64,000 nt of DNA from Kalmanozyma brasiliensis GHG001 (Eukaryota > Basidiomycota > Ustilaginomycetes > Ustilaginales): the NCBI RefSeq assembly GCF_000497045.1, contig NW_015961970.1:1178802-1242801 (forward strand), given 5' to 3'. The translations under genes were made by a program, and so were the position numbers. Under the pieces are notes generated by a model. It searched no databases. It saw nothing but the letters and a program-made list of their open reading frames with translations, and was not told where the DNA came from. Shown in pieces: positions 49,819 to 60,800 of the stretch. Position 1 is the first letter of the stretch, and each line of letters begins with the position of its first letter.

Positions 49819-52152
49819 ATGAACGACGCACAGGACAGCAAACGACGCTCTGCCTCAATGAAGAGGACACATTCACATCAGCACTATGCGCCGACTATCC
49901 CGATACCATCACCTCCGCCTCTGACGGAAATTTCTGCGTGCCCGCCATCGTCTTCACGAACACCCTTGCTGCTGGGCGACGAAAAGACAGCGGAAGCTGG
50001 GCCTTCACGACCGTCACATATCCCTCGGCGGCCAGTCCTCGCCCGACGAAGAACGTCCAAAAAGGAATACGTCCACCCATACCTCTCGGGCAACTTTGCA
50101 CCCGTCACCACCGAGATCCCACTCACAGACTGTCTCTTTGAAGGCACAATACCGAAAGAGTTTGCGGGCAGCCAATACGTTCGCAATGGAGGCAACCCGC
50201 TAGCCAACTCGGAGCTGGACCGCGATGCGCACTGGTTCGATGCAGACGGCATGCTAGCCGGCGTCCTCTTCCGACGCACACCCGAAGGCGATATCCAACC
50301 ATGCTTCCTCAACCGGTTCATCCTCACCGATCTGCTGCTCTCGACACCAGAGCACTCACGGCTACCCTTCGTGCCGAGCATCGCGACGCTCGTCAACCCA
50401 CACACGTCCATCTTCTGGCTCATGTGCGAGATCATCCGCACCTTCATCCTCTCCATGCTCACCTGGTTGCCCGGTCTCGGTCTCGGCAGCGACCAGAAGC
50501 TGAAGCGCATTAGCGTGGCCAACACCAGTGTCTTCTGGCATGACGGCAAGGCGATGGCGGGCTGCGAGAGTGGACCGCCGATGCGGGTCATGCTACCTGG
50601 TCTCGAGACGGCGGGCTGGTACACGGGCGAGGACGATGACGAGGATCAGGCATTCGATGAGAAGAGCGGAAAGGCGATCACTAGCAAAAGCGACAAGAAA
50701 GGATTCGGCGGTGGACCGCCCATCATCAGCATGCTGCGCGAATTCACCACCGCCCACCCGAAAGTCGACCCCAAGACTCAGGAGCTTCTTCTTTACCACA
50801 TGTGCTTCGAGCCGCCCTACCTGCGCATCAGCGTCATCCCACCTAGTCGATCGCAGCAATCTCTCCAAGGAACTGACGCGAGAACGATCAAGGGCAAAGC
50901 GGTGCGTGGGCTCAAACAGCCCAAGATGATGCACGACTTTGGCGCCACCTCGACGCACACGGTCATCATCGACGTGCCGCTCTCGCTCGACATGATGAAT
51001 CTCGTTCGTGGCAAGCCGATTCTGCACTACGACCCAACCCAGGCGTGTCGGTTCGGAGTTCTGCCGCGATACGCACCGGAGGAGGTGCGCTGGTTCGAGA
51101 GTCCCGAGGCGTGCTGCGTGTATCACACTGCGAACAGCTGGAACGACGAAGGCAAGCTCGGTGCGGAGGAGGCCGGCACTACGGGCATCAACATGCTCGG
51201 TTGCCGACTCAACAGCGCTACGCTCGTCTATTCTGCCGGAAACTTGCTTCCGCCATCGCACGTCCTACCGCCACCGAATTGTCCTGAAAAGTGTCAGCTC
51301 TACTACTGGCGTTTCGACCTGGAGCGTTCTGACACCAACATGGTAAGCCACGAATTCGCGCTCTCCGATGTGCCGTTCGAGTTCCCGACGATCAACGAGG
51401 AGTACTCGATGCAGCAGGCGCGCTACGTCTACGGCACGTCGATGCGCGACGGGACGTTCGATGCCGGGCTCGGCAAGGCCGCGAAGATCGATGCGCTGGT
51501 CAAGATCGACGCGGCTTCTCTCATCCGCAAGGGTAAGGCGATGTGGGGTCAAGGTCGATTGCGTGCGGGGGACAGCGTGGATACTCGGACTGTCGAGGAG
51601 GTGCTCTCTGCGCAACGCGATGGTACCGCTACGCCGGATGATGCGATCAAGATCTTCGAGATGCCCCGAGGCTGGTATGCGCAAGAAACGACGTTTGTAC
51701 CGCGACGCACAGGCTCTTGCGAGGAAGACGACGGCTGGCTCGTATGCTACGTGTTTGACGAGGCGACAGGACTGCATCCCTCCACGGGCGACGTGCTTCC
51801 GGGCGCAACGAGCGAGCTGTGGATCATCGATGCGAAGAACATGCGAGACGTCGTGTGCCGCGTCAAGCTACCCCAACGTGTGCCGTACGGACTGCACGGA
51901 ACGCTGTTTACGGAGGAGCAGATCGCAGCGCAGAAACCGATCGATCCGAAACACGTCAGGAGCTGGGCTCAGTCGGTGGACCGGGCGGATCCGTTCTCGG
52001 AAAGCCTCGTCGGGTCGACGGTGTACAGCGCGAGTGGAAAGGCAGGGAGCAAGTTCAAGGATGGCAAGGAGACGTATGCGGCGTTCTTGCGGGATCCCGT
52101 CAGGATTGGAGCTTGGTGGATCAAGAGGAACATCGAGCTGCTGATTGCCTAG
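49819..52152 (+). CDS. carotenoid cleavage oxygenase (RPE65 family; CarX/Cco1-like)
   Basis: Non-haem iron(II) dioxygenase that splits a conjugated double bond of a carotenoid (or stilbene). 777 residues. A disordered N-terminus (1-85) precedes the seven-bladed propeller. All four iron-binding His motifs are present: TTAHPKVDPKTQEL (~308), MMHDFGATSTHTVIIDVPL (~372), CVYHTANSWNDE (~435) and PYGLHGTLFTEEQ (~691). FEGTIPKEFAGSQYVRNGGNP and DAHWFDADGM are typical early blade motifs. A hydrophobic segment (IFWLMCEIIRTFILSMLTW, ~198-217) probably dips into membrane to reach substrate. An acidic/Lys insertion (~265-295) makes it longer than bacterial forms. Similarity in layout to CarX/Cco1 suggests beta-carotene to retinal, but a resveratrol-cleaving activity is not excluded. 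Confidence 0.88.
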   Translation: MNDAQDSKRRSASMKRTHSHQHYAPTIPIPSPPPLTEISACPPSSSRTPLLLGDEKTAEAGPSRPSHIPRRPVLARRRTSKKEYVHPYLSGNFAPVTTEIPLTDCLFEGTIPKEFAGSQYVRNGGNPLANSELDRDAHWFDADGMLAGVLFRRTPEGDIQPCFLNRFILTDLLLSTPEHSRLPFVPSIATLVNPHTSIFWLMCEIIRTFILSMLTWLPGLGLGSDQKLKRISVANTSVFWHDGKAMAGCESGPPMRVMLPGLETAGWYTGEDDDEDQAFDEKSGKAITSKSDKKGFGGGPPIISMLREFTTAHPKVDPKTQELLLYHMCFEPPYLRISVIPPSRSQQSLQGTDARTIKGKAVRGLKQPKMMHDFGATSTHTVIIDVPLSLDMMNLVRGKPILHYDPTQACRFGVLPRYAPEEVRWFESPEACCVYHTANSWNDEGKLGAEEAGTTGINMLGCRLNSATLVYSAGNLLPPSHVLPPPNCPEKCQLYYWRFDLERSDTNMVSHEFALSDVPFEFPTINEEYSMQQARYVYGTSMRDGTFDAGLGKAAKIDALVKIDAASLIRKGKAMWGQGRLRAGDSVDTRTVEEVLSAQRDGTATPDDAIKIFEMPRGWYAQETTFVPRRTGSCEEDDGWLVCYVFDEATGLHPSTGDVLPGATSELWIIDAKNMRDVVCRVKLPQRVPYGLHGTLFTEEQIAAQKPIDPKHVRSWAQSVDRADPFSESLVGSTVYSASGKAGSKFKDGKETYAAFLRDPVRIGAWWIKRNIELLIA

Positions 52153-52264
52153 CAGAGGTACTGTGGCCAGCTTTCGTATGCATACGCACCAACAATCTCA
52201 TGAGGTTTGCATCGAAGGAGCGACTGAAATCGTATTGCTGGCTGCGAATCGAAAGTGAGAAGTG

Positions 52265-53218
52265 TCATCCTCGCAGGAGAGTCAGCTGGCTCCCCATGCC
52301 ACTTGTCAGCGACCGACTGGACCTGAAGATCCTCACCCTCTCATCCATGTCCCTGATCCTCGCGAAGAACTCGGCACCAATGCTCCTCCTGGACCCCGTC
52401 GTTGTCCTCGCGACTCTTTTTCTCCCCTTTGCGCCCCTATTGATCCTCACCCTCCCGCTCCCGAACTTGAACTCCTTCCCCTTGACCTCGTGCTTATACA
52501 TGCATTCGTCGCCAAACATGCAGAACGGCTCCTTTCCCTTCCGCGATGCCAAACTCTTTTCGAAGTTCTTGCAGGGTGTTTGTGCGGCTCGCTCCCTAAA
52601 ACGGGCGAGCGCAAGTGTGCGCGCGGCGCCGGTGAAGGGTTGGGGCGTGACGAAGGTGAACCGGGAAGCGGTGCGGCAGACGGGACAGTCCTTGTTCTTG
52701 GCCTGGGTGTGCTGACGCCGCCACCGATTGAGACAGGGTGGGCAGAAGTGGTGGTCGCAGTTGGGGTGTTGGGCGTAGACGGTGGGGAGCTCCATGCAGA
52801 TGGAGCACGGGAGGGTGTTTGAGGTGACGGATGCGGGGACGCCTTTCAGGTTTGATCGAGGTCGAGGTGCCTTTGCAGAGGGCTCGGAAGGGATATCTTG
52901 CCAGGCATCGTCGTCATCGGAGTCATTCTGCGCGGTAGGCAGAAAGTCAGTGGCGCTTGCCGACAATGTGGAGCGAGACGAGGAATCCGGTTCAAATGCT
53001 GAAGCCTGTGCGGACAGACGAGAGCTGCTGGGTCCTGCATCCGTCGCTGAGGGCGCCGCATCTACAGGCTGAACCGGACGCCGGGTCTCGTCATGAGAAA
53101 AGAGACACTTGGCTCCCCTCCTGCATCGACCTGACCGAAGATAGTATCGACAGGGCTTGTCCAGCTTGGTCTGCGTCGAGAGACCTGGCAGAGTGCCTGT
53201 GCTCGATTCGGCCTGCAT
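52265..53218 (-). CDS. makorin-like CCCH/RING E3 ubiquitin ligase
   Basis: 317 residues with the makorin order: N-terminal CCCH finger (PCRYYLRSGRCRRGAKCLFS followed by H; C-x8-C-x5-C-x3-H, residues ~23-42), an acidic spacer (DSDDDDAWQDIP), a RING finger (CSICMELPTVYAQ, then NCDHHFCPPCLNRW and DCPVC, ~135-185), and a second CCCH-type finger (PCKNF...EPFCMFGDECMYKH, ~235-265). A basic C-terminus follows. Makorins are RNA-binding ubiquitin ligases acting in translation quality control and differentiation. The typical makorin has more CCCH fingers; this short version keeps two. It ends 112 nt from the convergent carotenoid oxygenase gene. Confidence 0.85.
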   Translation of the reverse strand: MQAESSTGTLPGLSTQTKLDKPCRYYLRSGRCRRGAKCLFSHDETRRPVQPVDAAPSATDAGPSSSRLSAQASAFEPDSSSRSTLSASATDFLPTAQNDSDDDDAWQDIPSEPSAKAPRPRSNLKGVPASVTSNTLPCSICMELPTVYAQHPNCDHHFCPPCLNRWRRQHTQAKNKDCPVCRTASRFTFVTPQPFTGAARTLALARFRERAAQTPCKNFEKSLASRKGKEPFCMFGDECMYKHEVKGKEFKFGSGRVRINRGAKGRKRVARTTTGSRRSIGAEFFARIRDMDERVRIFRSSRSLTSGMGSQLTLLRG

Positions 53219-53820
53219 CTCGCTTTCAGATGAGCTCTCTCTTGCCTGAGCTAAGACAGACGCGCTGAATGGTGTCGAGCAGATCGCAGTTGATAGCGAG
53301 ATGCCATCAAGAGCGGGGCAGTTCAGGGTCCAAACGGAGCTCTAATTGCGGGCCGCGTGCCACCTGCGCTGCGCCTTTGCTAGACGGCCGAGTGAGAGAG
53401 TGGAGTGTCACCAAAAAAAAAAGTGAGCGAAAAGGGTTCAAAAATTTCCCTTTTGCGAGGCGTGCAAAGCAAGAAGAAAACCGAAATTTTTGCGGTTGAG
53501 GCTCAGCTCAAATTTGCTTCCAGCTTTGCCCTTCTTCTCCTCTACCTTCTCCTCACCCTCTGGTCACCCATTGCTCATCTGCGAGCCATTCTGCCATCGT
53601 CGGTGACAGCATCTGATCGCAAACGCACTCAGCTCACTCGGAGCGAAGACTCAGTTCAGCAAGGTCGAGTTTCTTACATACGATCGTCATCCGAGGCCGT
53701 CGTCAACACCCATCCGTACTTCAGATCTGTCCGCGCCCCGACTTGCAATTGATCTATCCAGCACAGCAATACATATACCCACAAGCATAGCAGTCAAGCC
53801 CCTCATCGAGCACAAACAAG
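53219..53820. other. divergent promoter region, makorin-like / NOG2
   Basis: A 602-nt head-to-head spacer. It has an A-run at about 53412-53421 and an AT/T-rich stretch up to ~53510. No gene seen. The last 100 nt form an A/C-rich leader ending CAAGATGG before NOG2. Confidence 0.5.
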
Positions 53821-56415
53821 ATGGCCGTCGTCAAAGGAGGCCCCTCCAAAAACAACACAAAGTCCACCGGCATCAAGCGTGTCAAGGGTGAGAACTTCTA
53901 CCGCGATGCCAAGAAGGCCAAGGTCGTCAAGCTTCTCGCCAAGGACGGCATCGCCTCCAAGGCCATCCGCGACAAGAACGGAAAGATCATCCAGGCCGCC
54001 GAGTTCCAGAGCAGCGAAGCAAAGCCTGGCCGTGTCCAGCCTGACAAGCGATGGTTCGGCAACACCCGCGTCATCTCCCAGGATGCGCTCGACCACTTCC
54101 GAACCTCGCTCGGCTCGCGTGTTAACGACCCGTACTCGGTGCTTTTGCGCAGGAACAAGCTGCCCATGTCGCTCATCCAAGACCCTGGCAAGGGCAAGGC
54201 TCCTTCTCTCACCACCCTCGAGCCCTACTCAGATACCTTTGGTCCCGGCGCGCAGCGAAAGCGTCCTCGTCTCGATGGCGGCATGAGCTCGTTCGAAGAG
54301 CTCGCCATGAGCAGTGCGCAGGCTGGTGAGGCTGCCGACGTGAAGCAAGCTGCTCTCGAAGCCAAAGCCGCCGGTGTCGGCCTCGTTCCCTCTGACTACG
54401 AGGTCGGCTCCAGCGCTGAGCGATCCGCCAACGGATTTACCGCCGATGCAGACGAGCTCTACGAGATCCCCGTCACCCGCGGTCGATCCGAGCCCATCTA
54501 CAGCAAAGGTCAATCCAGACGTATCTGGGGTGAGCTCTACAAGGTCATCGACTCGTCCGACGTCATCATCCACGTTCTCGACGCGCGTGATCCCATGGGC
54601 ACTCGATGCCGCAGCGTCGAAAAGCACATTCGCGACGAGAAGCCACACAAGCACCTCGTCTTCCTCCTCAACAAGGTCGATCTTGTCCCCACCTGGGTCA
54701 CTGTAAGTTTCCATCTCACTCTCCTGTCTCTTCTTCTCCCTATTTCTTTTCGCCTCAAGACGAACACCCCACAATCATGTCAAGTACTGTGCCGTCGCCC
54801 CCTCTTCGGAGAAGCGACGTCAGTGGCGCAAAAACTGTTACGAATGTGGAAGAAGAACGGCGTCGATACGATCTCCCCCTCATAGCTATGTCTCCCCTCT
54901 CGACTTCCGGGTCGAGAGGCGTTCGGGACATGCCCACTCCCAGACCTTCTTCCGCCGATAAAGGCCGGGCAGACCGGGAGGGCCTGGAGCGTCGACGTCG
55001 GGGTTCCTATATGAGTTGAGCTTACGGCGCTCCAATTTCTTCTACGCCGTGCTCGTAGTCATGGAACCAACATTTCTCCCGCTCTCGCTCATCTTGTTAT
55101 GGATTGCAGAGCGTCATTGCTGACCCTTGTTTTTACGATGGCTTTGCTGCTGTTCTAGGCTCGATGGGTCAAGCTCCTCTCGAAAGACTATCCGACGATC
55201 GCCTTCCACGCCAACATCAACAACTCGTTCGGCAAAGGTTCGCTCATCCAGCTTCTTCGTCAATTCAGCGTTCTTCACTCGGACAAGAAGCAGATCAGCG
55301 TCGGCTTCGTCGGCTACCCCAACACGGGCAAGTCGTCGATCATCAACACGCTCAAGAAGAAGAAGGTGTGCAATGTGGCGCCGATCCCAGGCGAGACCAA
55401 GGTGTGGCAGTACATCTCGCTCATGCGTCGGATCTACCTCATCGACTGTCCTGGTATCGTGCCTGTGTCGGCGCACGATTCCGAGACGGGTACGGTGCTG
55501 AAGGGCGTTGTGAGGGTGGAGAACCTCGAGACGCCTGCCGAGCACATTCCGGCGTTGCTATCGCGCGTCAAGCCCGAATACATCAGGCGCACGTACAGTC
55601 TGGAGAAGTGGAGCAACTCGGAGGACTTCCTGGGGCAGATCGCCAAGCGCATGGGTAAGCTGCTCAAGGGTGGCGAGCCGGATCTGGAGACGGTGGCCAA
55701 GATGGTGCTCAACGACTGGATCAGGGGCAAGATCCCGTTCTTTGTCGCTCCGGCCATGCCGGAGGACAAGGGCAAGGCCAAGGCCACAGTCGAAGAGGTT
55801 GTCGAGGCGGATGCGGAGGTGGAGGCGGCGACGGACAAGTTGCTCAAGAGGAAGAAGGTCAAGGGTGTCGAGCAGCCGCTCAAGCAGATTGCGGTGGCGA
55901 CCAAGTTTACGCGCGAAGACATCGAGGCCGGTCGACCGGAGGACTATGTGATGGAGCGCGACGAGGACGAGCCGGTGCCCGAGGTGGCTGTCGACGAAGA
56001 CGCCAGTTTCGACAGCGACGATGCCGCCGAAGACGATGACGACGAGGATGACGACGAAGATGACGAGGGCGATGCGCTCGAAGACCTCAACTGGGACGAC
56101 GTCTTCCAAGGCGAGTCGGACGCCGAAGCTGTGGCAGACGACGACGAGGAGGAGGCGGATACCACTGCCAAGTCTTCGCCCGGCAAACGCGCCGCTGCTG
56201 CTGATGAGGACGACGAGGAGGACCCCCGTAAGAAGTCAAAGAAGGGCGAGAGGATGACGACGAGCAAGCGCAAGGCCGAGAACTACTATACGCACGCCAA
56301 CGTCAAGAACAAGAGCCGAAAGGGCAAGCCTCAGGCCGAGCCCAAGGCCAAGGAGCGCGGGCCCAAGGTCGGGGCGAATGGCAAGGGTGCTGCTCAGGGA
56401 CGTCGTCGCAAGTGA
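53821..56415 (+). CDS. NOG2: nucleolar GTPase Nog2 (NUG2/NGP1), pre-60S assembly
   Basis: Two exons, 53821-54702 and 55159-56415; the phase-0 intron of 456 nt (GTAAGT...TTCTAG) joins VPTWVT to [13 protein letters not shown]. 712 residues. The N-terminal NGP1 domain ([20 protein letters not shown]) is followed by a circularly permuted GTPase: G4 [11 protein letters not shown] (~283), then G1 [14 protein letters not shown] (~345) and G3 [11 protein letters not shown] (~390). This order is diagnostic of the YlqF/Nog2 class. The C-terminus alternates acidic ([20 protein letters not shown]) and Lys-rich segments. Nog2 marks late nuclear pre-60S particles and blocks premature Nmd3 binding. Exon 1 can read 61 codons into the intron before a stop, so unspliced RNA would give a dead truncated protein. 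Confidence 0.95.
54777..55019 (+). CDS. candidate intron-nested 80-residue ORF
   Basis: Within the NOG2 intron there is an ORF that begins [19 protein letters not shown] and ends in a basic RERRRR-like segment [12 protein letters not shown]. It is out of frame with NOG2 exon 1. Directly upstream is a C/T-rich tract (about 54710-54758) ending cgcctcaag, which looks like a fungal transcription-start region, and A is present at position -3. Composition is Arg/Ser/Pro-rich and disordered. It may be chance, since GC-rich introns stay open easily, or the tract may be an intron polypyrimidine region. No homolog recognised. Confidence 0.2.
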   Translation: MSSTVPSPPLRRSDVSGAKTVTNVEEERRRYDLPLIAMSPLSTSGSRGVRDMPTPRPSSADKGRADREGLERRRRGSYMS

Positions 56416-57892
56416 GCTGGTCTGGATTGTCATCGCATATTTGTACTTGTAGCATCATTGGGAAGGTTTTCAGCATCATCCGAGTCTGTTCAAACTGCTG
56501 CATTGACGAATTCGTTCGACGACAGCTGAAGACAGTGACAAGAAATCAATTGAGAAGCACAAACGGGTTGAGAGATCTTGAGAAGGGATGGCATTGCATG
56601 CAAATGGCGGAACAGGTGAAACACGAGGAAGGCTGGCAGGACGATGCTCAGCACCGCCGGTCCAAACCTTCCTCGACCAGTCGTCCGAACTACCGTAGCC
56701 CAACCTTGACCGCCAAGCCTGTCCCACGTCGCGCAGTTGCATCAAATCCAGAGAGGCTGCAATCGAAGTCTTCGAGACTGAATACTTAGCCCTCTCCTAC
56801 GTGATCTGATGAACGTGCGTGTGCATGGTTCCAGGCCAGCCGTGCCCCAAGGTCGATGCTACGAAAGCCCAAAACGCAGCTGGATATTGACGAAGGGGAG
56901 AAAAATTGAAAGATCAACTCCCATATAGCCCTTCCTGAATTATGGTTCAAAATGGTAAAAGGCAATTTTGAAGTACCTTGAGACAGGAAGGAGGGAGTGT
57001 GGTGTGGAACGAACAGAAGTTGCGAGGCCAGCATTGGTTTATGTACTCTTTGAGAGAATTCTTCTGGCGTTGGCGAGCGAAAATGCGGTTGCAGACAGGC
57101 TCTTGAGGGTCGGCAGGAATGATTCACTTGCTCGAAGACGAGTGTGAATTTCGAGTTTGAAGGGCCGCAGTGAGAATTTGGAAAGGTAAACACGGCACAT
57201 GACTGAGTCGGGACACGCGCGACTGCTGAGAAGACCAACACCTGATTCGGGAAAAAGTATGTTTATTCGCTCAAGTCGAGACCTTCTTCCCATCACTTGA
57301 TCCGATGATGGCATTGGACCGGAATGATGCTTGCGACGTCCAGCAGGGGTGGCCAACAGACTAATGAACGAGATATCATCCCGTAACTTCAGGCCAAAGC
57401 GTGATCCTGTGGAGCAGGGCACGAGTTTGTGCGCAGCGGACTGCAATGAGTCTTCCATTCTAAGCGAAGGAACTTTTCTTGGTTCGGCAAGCGTCACTAA
57501 AGAGAGAGATGCCGGTGGTCACAATGAAGCCATCAGAGCCATACAGAGATAGATGGAGCGTGCAAAGGCGAATCAGAGTGTTGCTGCAAGGCCGTCTGTT
57601 ATGCAAATTGATGCATGAATTTGCCGTCCCCCACAAGCCTTTGCCCTTCCCGATCCGTTGCTCAATGAGCCATGTCGACTTTTTGAGCTCCTCTTCCCCT
57701 ACCAACATCATCCGCCAAGCCTTCCTCAAGCATCTCCACCACCCATCCTCGACCTCGACTCTCGCATCTGCAATGCCGCTTCCGACAATCTAGACTTCTT
57801 GCTTCTCTGCACTCCGCATCGTCGAGACGTTGTTCGCACTGCCTTCTGGCCAACTACCACTCACCAAGCTCCTCATATAACATCAGCTCGCA
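56416..57892. other. intergenic region, no gene seen
   Basis: About 1.5 kb after NOG2. It carries the 3' element TGTACTTGTA (56442-56451) and, at its right end, the C/T-rich leader (57690-57890) of the PH-domain gene. Short ORFs on both strands lack support. Confidence 0.5.
56442..56451 (+). promoter_or_regulatory. 3'UTR element TGTACTTGTA
   Basis: Exact sense-strand copy of the recurring decamer, ~27 nt after the NOG2 stop codon. Confidence 0.4.
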
Positions 57893-60800
57893 ATGAAGCG
57901 TTGGAAGCTGGTCAAAGATCAGCTTGACTCCAAGCGCGATGCCTCCAGCAATCTTGACCCGGCACGGCCAGCCCCACCCTACATGGGCGGAGGCATCTCA
58001 TCATCCTCTTACCTCCAAGAACTTCCATACGGCAACTCGCAATATGGTCGCAGCCCGTCCACATCCAACCTCGTCCTGCCAATGACGAAAAGCTCAAGTC
58101 GCACCTCTCTCGACATTCCAGGCCGTCTCAACAACTTGATCACCAAGTCCTCCTCGAACACCGATCTTACCTCCGCATTCAAGAAGTTTCCTCGACCACG
58201 ACGCCGCACCAGCTCCAACAGCTTCATCGACGCATCACCCAATGCTTCTCCTCCGAAGATCAGTAGCCCGCGCAAGTGGGTCAACAACCTTCTCAATCAA
58301 GCTGGTCCAAGCACAGAGCAGCTCGAGACCAGAGCGCAGGCTCGTACGCGCGCCGAGTCGGACGCCACCATGTCAACCCCGGCTCCCGTCAGCACCCTCG
58401 TCCTGCAGCGCGGCGATGCAGCATCATCATCTCGACCAGTCTACACCATTGACTCGGGTCTGCAGCGCAAAATGTCCAACACCGGCCGCTCTGCCAGCAT
58501 CTACTCGTCTCATCTCAGCTCAGCTTCTCGGTCGACACCAGATCTGCATCGCAACTCTGTCACGCGGCATCTCAACAACGGTGCCTTGCTCATGGACGTG
58601 TCTGGTCCATTAACGTCTATTGCACACAGGTCACATGAAGGGGAGGATACAGTAACTCGCTCTGCACTGGTCGTCCGCAATCTCGACGAAGCGCCAAGGG
58701 CCGCCTACTCAGCTGTGCCCGCCCCGTCGGCCTCTGCTGGTCTTAAAGCGCTTTCACAGATGCGCAATCCATTCTCCGCACAGCAGAACAGAAGCGAGGA
58801 AGACGACGACATTGATGCCTCCATCGCCCACGATCGGTCGAACAACCAATTGGCGCCGGGCGAACAGGCGGTGCTCGACATGCTCGACTCGATGACAGGC
58901 GCCAGCAGTGTACCCTACCAGACCGTTACGCCTGGCACCTTAACCAGACCCCGCTCTTTTGCTGCTGCGACAGAACATCAGCGCTCCTGGTCCGAGTACA
59001 GTCAGGATCTGCGCTCGTCAGCTTCGGGCAGATCTTCACCAGCAGCTGGGGTCAGAGAGGCTATCCGTCAGCGCGAGCTTCTCGACTCTGACGCGCCAAA
59101 GGATTCGACATTGCGGCCAAGGCTCCACTCAACTCGGTCGGCACTGCAAGAGAAGGCGTCTGCTTACCTCAATACTGCTGGCGCCAAGGACGTAGAGACT
59201 CTACGCACTGGCGCAACATCATCGTCCACCTACCATCACCACCATGCGCAAGCGCATTCTCAAAAGATCTCACGCGTCGCCGTCCCCACCACCGAAATCC
59301 GGCTGCAGTCCCCACCGACCACTTCCGCATCGACCGCATTCCCGCGACGCGCAAACCAACTCTCACCCATCGACAGCAGCCTTCTCAGCACCTCCGTCAA
59401 TGCCACGAGTCTGTGGAGCAAGCCGGGTAACGCACCCGACACGCCTTCGAGCACGCAAGATCTTCCCTCGCCCATGCCGTGGTCCTCAGCATCGGAGCAA
59501 GCGCCCAAGTGGCCCATTAGCGGACATTACGCTGTCGAGCCTGTGGTCACGCCCATCGAGATGAAAGGAGAGAGGCGGTTGGAAGCGTTGCAACCAGTCA
59601 AGCCGAACATGCATCGCCAGCAGACCAACTTTACGGAAGCGACGAGCGTCTCTTCTGGGTCTGGAGGCTTTGGCGCCTCGCAAGGGAGTTTGCAGAAGGA
59701 GAACGTTGCCGAGGCCGAAGGCACAGATGCAGCGCTAAAGAACACAGCTGCACAACATCCTACATCAGCCGTGATCAGCCGCCCGCTCTCGTTTGTCGGA
59801 TCGAACAGCAGCTCCCTCGCCGCCGCTCGCAAAGCCGCCATCCCACCAACCTCGCAATCGCGTCCCACCTCGGCGATATTCGGCAGCACCTCGTCCGTCG
59901 CAGCAGTAGCCAGAGAGCTGCAACAGCGCTCGAACACGCCCTCGAGACCATCCAGCCCCGAAAAGTTTGCTTCCTCGTCACCGACCAAGGCCAAAGATCT
60001 CATCGCCATGTTCGAGAGCAGCTCGGCTACCGCTTCGCCGTCGTCCGAGCTCGCACGCAACGTGACGCCCAAGAGCAAGCTCAAGAGGGGGGTCGTTGAC
60101 GTTGATCCGCCTCTCCGACGGCAGACGCCGCTCGGTGTGTCCGTGGCCAGGTCGAATGTTGGGTTGGCGGACGAGTCGCCTGTGAGCGGTAAGCTTCGCG
60201 CTCAGCGTGACGATGCGGGCGGAGTCAGAGTGAGACCTGCAGGTATGGTCATTCTCGACGACGATGCTAACGTTCCAGCGAATGCTGATGACGGGTCAGA
60301 CGAGAACGCAGCGCCAGGAAGCGTCATTTCAGCGACGCGCAGTGCGAGCGGCCGCTTCCGCTCCCACGGCTCCAATTCTCAGCATTCGCAGCAGCAGTCG
60401 ACCAAGGCGCCGAGCGTCAGCAGCCCGATAGCCACTCCGACGAAGCGTGCGCCCGGTGATGTCCTTGGCAAAGGCGTCGTCTCAGGCAGTCCAGCTCGAA
60501 AACCGTCTTTCCGCAACAGCGTGCTGGGCTTCCTCACCGGCAAGCCTACCTCTACGTCATTGGAGACACCCGTCTCATCCGCCACTCTTGGCCCCACCCT
60601 CCTCACCCAGCGACGCAACAGCGCACAGTCCGATGCGGCGCAGAGCACCGCCAGCATCGCCACCACCGGCACCGTTGCCTCGTACCGCCATCTCGTCGAG
60701 ACCGGCAACCTCCCACTGACCACGACCACAGCGATCTCCATGACGCACACCCCACCCGGCACACCACCACTCCGCTCTGGCGTGCTGTACTACTTCAACG

